This document shows positions 63,535-64,000 of a stretch of 64,000 nt of DNA, piece after piece (the stretch's first letter is position 1; each line of letters starts with the position of its first letter). Source of the DNA: Gammaproteobacteria bacterium. Lineage in GTDB: Bacteria > Pseudomonadota > Gammaproteobacteria > Pseudomonadales > JAUIET01. The notes under the pieces were generated by a model. That model made no database searches. It had not been told where the DNA came from and saw only the letters and a list, made by a program, of their open reading frames with translations. Position numbers and translations under genes: made by a program. The stretch is from contig JAUIET010000002.1 in NCBI GenBank assembly GCA_030429735.1, forward strand, positions 62,001 through 126,000. Reading direction: 5' to 3'.

Positions 63535-64000
63535 ATAGCCAGGTATTGCAGTGAGTGCGGTGAGCCAATGGAAAACCGCATACCGAAGGGTGATAACCGC
63601 GAACGCCAGGTATGTTCTAATTGTGGGCATATTGACTATATCAACCCCACCGTGATCGTTTCATGCCTTGCGTACTTTGAGCAGAAACTGGTTTGGGTGA
63701 AGAGAGCTGAGGAGCCGCAGCGAGGTTTCTGGGTTATTCCCGCCGGGTTTCTGGAATGCGATGAATCGCTGGAGCAGGGCGCCTTGCGGGAATTGTACGA
63801 GGAAACTCAGCTCACCGCGCGCGCCGACAGCGTTGAGCTGTACACCATGGGAACGCTGCGGTATACCAACGAAGTGTATATCGTTTTTCGTGCCGAGCTT
63901 GAACACATGGATTTCCGGCTCAATCATGAAGTGCTGGAGGTCGGCTTGTTCGAACAGCACAACGCTCCCTGGAATGAATTGGCCTATCCGGTTATGGAGA
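63535..64000 (+). CDS. NUDIX hydrolase with N-terminal zinc ribbon, apparent AUA start (3' end outside window)
   Basis: The frame runs off at base 64000. The NUDIX box is GFLECDESLEQGALRELYEE, and a zinc ribbon precedes it (CSNCGHIDYINP). Relatives begin with a first CxxC pair within the first ten residues; here that pair, ARYCSECGEP, lies upstream of the first ATG (63568). The only start before it, after an in-frame TAA at 63520, is ATA 63535, which has a perfect GGAGG 6 bp upstream. So translation probably starts at this AUA. The enzyme would hydrolyse a nucleoside diphosphate derivative such as NADH or ADP-ribose. Confidence 0.8.
   Translation, partial: MARYCSECGEPMENRIPKGDNRERQVCSNCGHIDYINPTVIVSCLAYFEQKLVWVKRAEEPQRGFWVIPAGFLECDESLEQGALRELYEETQLTARADSVELYTMGTLRYTNEVYIVFRAELEHMDFRLNHEVLEVGLFEQHNAPWNELAYPVME

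Noticed and set aside
1-64000. CRISPR arrays, tRNA or rRNA genes, selenoprotein genes
   Set aside because: I saw no regularly spaced repeats, no cloverleaf or rRNA sequence, and no coding frame interrupted only by TGA; a dedicated search could still reveal a missed tRNA.

Overview
The window reads as chromosomal DNA of a marine-type gammaproteobacterium. The evidence is gene content: a MoxR/DUF58/DUF4381/VWA block, a 180-kDa-class NAD-glutamate dehydrogenase, an IscR-headed suf operon, a TonB-dependent receptor, an arylsulfatase, wax ester synthases and a Marinobacter-type fatty acyl reductase. GC content looks close to balanced throughout. I see no rRNA, tRNA, CRISPR array, phage or complete insertion sequence. 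The species cannot be named from the sequence alone.

Layout. 1-3234 (minus): VWA (cut by the window edge), DUF4381, DUF58 and MoxR ATPase genes, a metal-ion/chaperone-type envelope block. 3354-8243: gdhB. 8469-9605: a CrtC/AttH-like protein. 9624-16281 (minus): iscR-sufB-sufC-sufD-sufS-sufA-sufT-sufE, a complete Fe-S assembly operon with a good type-1 IscR box in front. 16383-18349: an alpha/beta hydrolase and an extended SDR, divergent.

18383-30844 is a catabolic region made mainly of divergent gene pairs: a tandem HxlR regulator, a truncated FAD oxidoreductase, an adenylate-forming ligase, a carotenoid/stilbene-cleaving oxygenase, two-domain Usp, a luciferase-like monooxygenase, a thiolase without its second catalytic cysteine, PaaN, a lipocalin-like protein and an Old Yellow Enzyme. 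Three of its divergent promoter regions share the motif TATAMAAGTT, so they may form one regulon. A 304-bp palindromic element (30866-31169) with perfect 34-bp inverted ends separates this block from a convergent sulfatase.

31185-38491: sulfatase, class II aldolase, TauD-type dioxygenase, SGNH hydrolase and SelB. 38559-48342: an MFS, SDR, FadH-like reductase, AraC, luciferase-like and SDR set on the minus strand, facing a TonB-dependent receptor. This looks like uptake and reduction of a hydrophobic, probably cyclic, compound.

48576-57686 is a wax ester/triacylglycerol locus: two WS/DGAT acyltransferases, an acyl-CoA synthetase, an AraC regulator and a bifunctional fatty acyl reductase. The second WS/DGAT is flanked, in one tight three-gene unit, by an unknown 78-aa protein and a TIR-like (MTH538/DUF1863, ThsB-like) protein. 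This is the most unexpected association in the window. 57683-64000 holds MscS, an SDR with 21-bp tandem repeats at its 3' end, three lipoproteins (one a YetA-like polysaccharide lyase candidate, one BON-domain) and a NUDIX hydrolase that appears to start at AUA.
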